DNA from: Deltaproteobacteria bacterium RBG_13_61_14
GTDB lineage: Bacteria; RBG-13-61-14
Assembly (NCBI GenBank): GCA_001797815.1
Contig: MGQK01000121.1
Span: 1-24,128 of the forward strand
Direction: 5' to 3'
Length of the DNA: 24,128 nt
Of this stretch, positions 22,857-24,128 are shown in pieces (position 1 is the first letter of the stretch; every line of letters begins with the position of its first letter). The notes under the pieces are model-generated. The model was not told the origin of the DNA. It did no database searches and saw nothing but the letters and a program-made list of their open reading frames with translations. Position numbers and translations under genes: made by a program.

Positions 22857-23345
22857 ATGAGTTACCTTCTAGATATAATACCTAAACTATATAAGCTATG
22901 GATTACTCTATTATTCAAAGTCCTATTTATTCCCGATTGGATGTGGAGAATTATATTTCCTATTTTCTTATCAGAAATATTATTGATTGCATTTTACTGT
23001 ATGGTTTTTTATTATAATAGAAATCGAGGCAAAATAAGAGTTAAGTCTCTTTCAGTTACATGCTTAATTATCTCTTTTCTTACGTCTCTTCTTTTTAAGT
23101 CACATCTCTATATAATGGGGTCATCCTATTTGCATCATTTCTTCTCTGAACTATTGACGGACTTTGGTTATACTTTTATTATTACTTTTATCGTCTCTTG
23201 GTTGAGTGATCGGATCGCGCAGCGCTTCTCATGGCCACGAAAAGCGGTGGTATTTTCTCTGGCTCTGATTATCATTTCTCTAATCATTCTTCTCGTTTGG
23301 CTTCTTTATCCTCATTCTTATTGGAAAGAACCACTCGGCTTATAA
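22857..23345 (+). CDS. AT-rich small membrane protein of unknown function
   Basis: A 162-residue protein with about four membrane helices (near residues 25-52, 63-82, 100-122 and 130-155), separated by short basic loops such as YNRNRGKIRVK. The start ATG follows GAGGT. The codons are AT-rich and quite unlike the GC-rich core genes, as in the broken gene at 22479, so this stretch was probably acquired. It is bracketed by motif A copies in inverted orientation (22732 and 23473). No family recognised; it could be an immunity-type or accessory protein, but nothing shows this. Confidence 0.65.
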   Translation: MSYLLDIIPKLYKLWITLLFKVLFIPDWMWRIIFPIFLSEILLIAFYCMVFYYNRNRGKIRVKSLSVTCLIISFLTSLLFKSHLYIMGSSYLHHFFSELLTDFGYTFIITFIVSWLSDRIAQRFSWPRKAVVFSLALIIISLIILLVWLLYPHSYWKEPLGL

Positions 23346-23472
23346 TTTTCTATTATTATAACACTTCAACCAAGGTTAAATGATAATTTTCTTAGTGTGG
23401 TTTATGCCATCCGCTCAGGGGGTGGAGGTGACGATTGACAATACCCTGTGGAAGGAATTAGAATTGGTGATT

Positions 23473-23510
23473 AATTCGGGGGACACCTTACTTAATTCGG
23501 AAATAAGCTG
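23473..23510 (+). repeat. REP-like motif A, copy 3
   Basis: AATTCGGGGGACACC, then TTACTTAATTCGG, then AAATAAGCTG. It aligns with copy 1 (137-179) over nearly 40 bases, including the AAGCTG end. Confidence 0.65.
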
Positions 23511-23569
23511 ATGCGCTGAGGGGGTGTCAGGGTGTCGGGAGTGGACAGTGCACGGTGATTGAAGTTGTT

Positions 23570-23589
23570 GACAGGCAGGAATGCCTGTC
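23570..23589. repeat. Small perfect palindrome
   Basis: GACAGGCA-GGAA-TGCCTGTC, an 8-base stem with a four-base loop. Common intergenic palindrome; no T run follows, so it is not an obvious terminator. Confidence 0.6.
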
Positions 23590-23730
23590 CTGTCCAAAGC
23601 GTGTCAGGTGTCACGTGTCAGGTGTCAGGGAGAGAAAACTGCTTGGTGTCCTTCGTGTCCCTTGGTGGATGATTTCTTTCTATCTTCAATCTGTGGAATC
23701 GGCGTAATCTGCGGATCATCTTCAATAGTT

Positions 23731-23760
23731 TGTTAAGTTTTGGGGCCTGACCCCATGTTA
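23731..23760. repeat. REP-like motif B next to the glmU break
   Basis: GGGG-CCTGA-CCCC (23742-23754) with TTAAG on either side. Read on the minus strand it is TTAACATGGGGTCAGGCCCC, close to TAACATTTGGGGTCAGACCC in the left arm of the element at 19060-19263. It touches the last intact codons of the glmU stub. Confidence 0.55.
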
Positions 23761-23865
23761 AGTTACCAGGGGCCGGCCCAGGATCTCGTGGAGCACCTTG
23801 GGCCGCTCGGATTTCATCCGCTTGCCTTCGCCCGCGGCCAGGATTACGACGGCAAGTCTGGACAT
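23758..23865 (-). pseudogene. glmU: 5' stub of glmU-type sugar nucleotidyltransferase gene
   Basis: Start ATG 23865 follows AGAAAGGA at a good distance. The first 33 codons read [20 protein letters not shown] and [13 protein letters not shown], which is the conserved N terminus of GlmU (UDP-N-acetylglucosamine pyrophosphorylase), with the nucleotide-binding loop LAAGEGKRM and the lysine of PKVLH. Similarity ends abruptly, followed by V-T-stop at the border with REP-like motif B (23731-23760). The remaining 400 or more codons of a normal GlmU are absent. GlmU is essential, so a full copy should exist elsewhere, or this is a genomic or assembly breakpoint. A good promoter precedes it. Confidence 0.75.
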
Positions 23866-23904
23866 TGTGCATTCCTTTCTCTGGCGTCGTCGTTGATGGC
23901 TGTC

Positions 23905-23933
23905 ATTTTATCGGGTTCAGGCAAGGCTTGCAA
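23905..23933 (-). promoter_or_regulatory. Promoter of the glmU stub
   Basis: Minus strand: -35 TTGCAA (23933-23928), 17-base spacer, -10 TAAAAT (23910-23905). The same -35 hexamer and spacing are used at 21601 and 2663. The leader is about 33 bases. Confidence 0.6.
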
Positions 23934-24128
23934 TCTCAGAGTGAGAGTGAATCTCGATCGCGGCTCCGGCCGCGGCCGCGGCCGGCGCCAGCGGCTCCCC
24001 CCGGTCCGGCGAGCCGGGATCGTCGAACAAGGCAAGAAAGTGCAAAATGCGGTGGAGGTGATCCGGGCCTTGGCCGAAATCCAGGCCGCGGCTGTGGAGT
24101 TCGAGCCGGACCAAAAAATCGCGGTCCA
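23917..24128 (-). CDS. C-terminal end of an unidentified protein (runs off the window)
   Basis: Open frame from the right edge to a TGA at 23919-23917, about 69 residues, reading DFLVRLELHSRGLDFGQGPD and HLHRILHFLALFDDPGSPDR, with an Ala-rich stretch near the end. Codon use is GC-rich like the core genes, and the direction matches glmU just downstream; its last codons overlap the glmU -35 box. I do not recognise the family. The plus-strand frame here (VEVIRALAEIQAAAVEF) is also open, so strand choice is not certain. Confidence 0.4.
   Translation of the reverse strand, partial: DRDFLVRLELHSRGLDFGQGPDHLHRILHFLALFDDPGSPDRGEPLAPAAAAAGAAIEIHSHSEIASLA

Larger units (their letters stand above)
23346..23757. 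other. Non-coding stretch with repeat fragments
   Basis: No gene is seen here. It contains motif A copy 3, a small palindrome, a GTGTCAGGTGTCACGTGTC low-complexity run (about 23605-23632), stretches of the GTGTCCTTCGTGTCCCTTGG type, and motif B at its right end. Confidence 0.6.

Overview
The window looks like a chromosomal piece of a Gram-negative, GC-rich and probably uncultured bacterium. An lpxD gene (lipid A synthesis), several lipoprotein-type signal peptides and a rhomboid protease point to a diderm. A tungsten-type aldehyde:ferredoxin oxidoreductase suggests an anaerobic or low-redox lifestyle. The gene mix and the repeat-filled intergenic DNA would fit a deltaproteobacterial, Nitrospirae-like or PVC/Omnitrophota-like lineage, but the sequence alone does not place it.

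Left part (1-4550): three paralogous minus-strand genes and one orphan C-terminal piece encode surface proteins with a signal peptide, Gly/Ser linker, coiled-coil stalk and C-terminal YadA-type head repeats. Each of the three has a matching TTGnnn-N17-TAGnnT promoter, and two carry the same rho-independent terminator. A short AT-rich Cys-rich ORF sits at the left edge. About 1 kb of non-coding DNA follows, holding several short repeat families.

Middle (5512-17030, plus strand): two probable operons. The first runs from a zinc-ribbon/membrane/TPR protein through a rhomboid-TPR protein, a lipoprotein, an M19 dipeptidase and a DUF6454-like protein to a dodecin, with ATGA overlaps at three junctions. 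The second holds an uncharacterised helical protein, an acyl-CoA carboxylase carboxyltransferase, an aldehyde:ferredoxin oxidoreductase and a PII signalling protein. The last grouping suggests nitrogen/energy-state control of a carboxylation or organic-acid pathway.

Right part (17040-24128): a GNAT acetyltransferase and a convergent lpxD, then, across a palindrome-bounded element, a PLP enzyme of the ACC deaminase/D-cysteine desulfhydrase family coupled to a secreted CrtC/Svf1-lipocalin-like protein. Next come a MntA-HepT toxin-antitoxin pair, a broken gene, an AT-rich membrane protein and a 5' stub of glmU. This end is eroded accessory DNA. Gene breakpoints coincide with REP-like motifs (GGGGGACACC type and GGGGTCAG type), and the lipocalin gene tail is duplicated on the far side of the toxin-antitoxin pair. 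No tRNA, rRNA, CRISPR array, transposase gene or phage gene was recognised.
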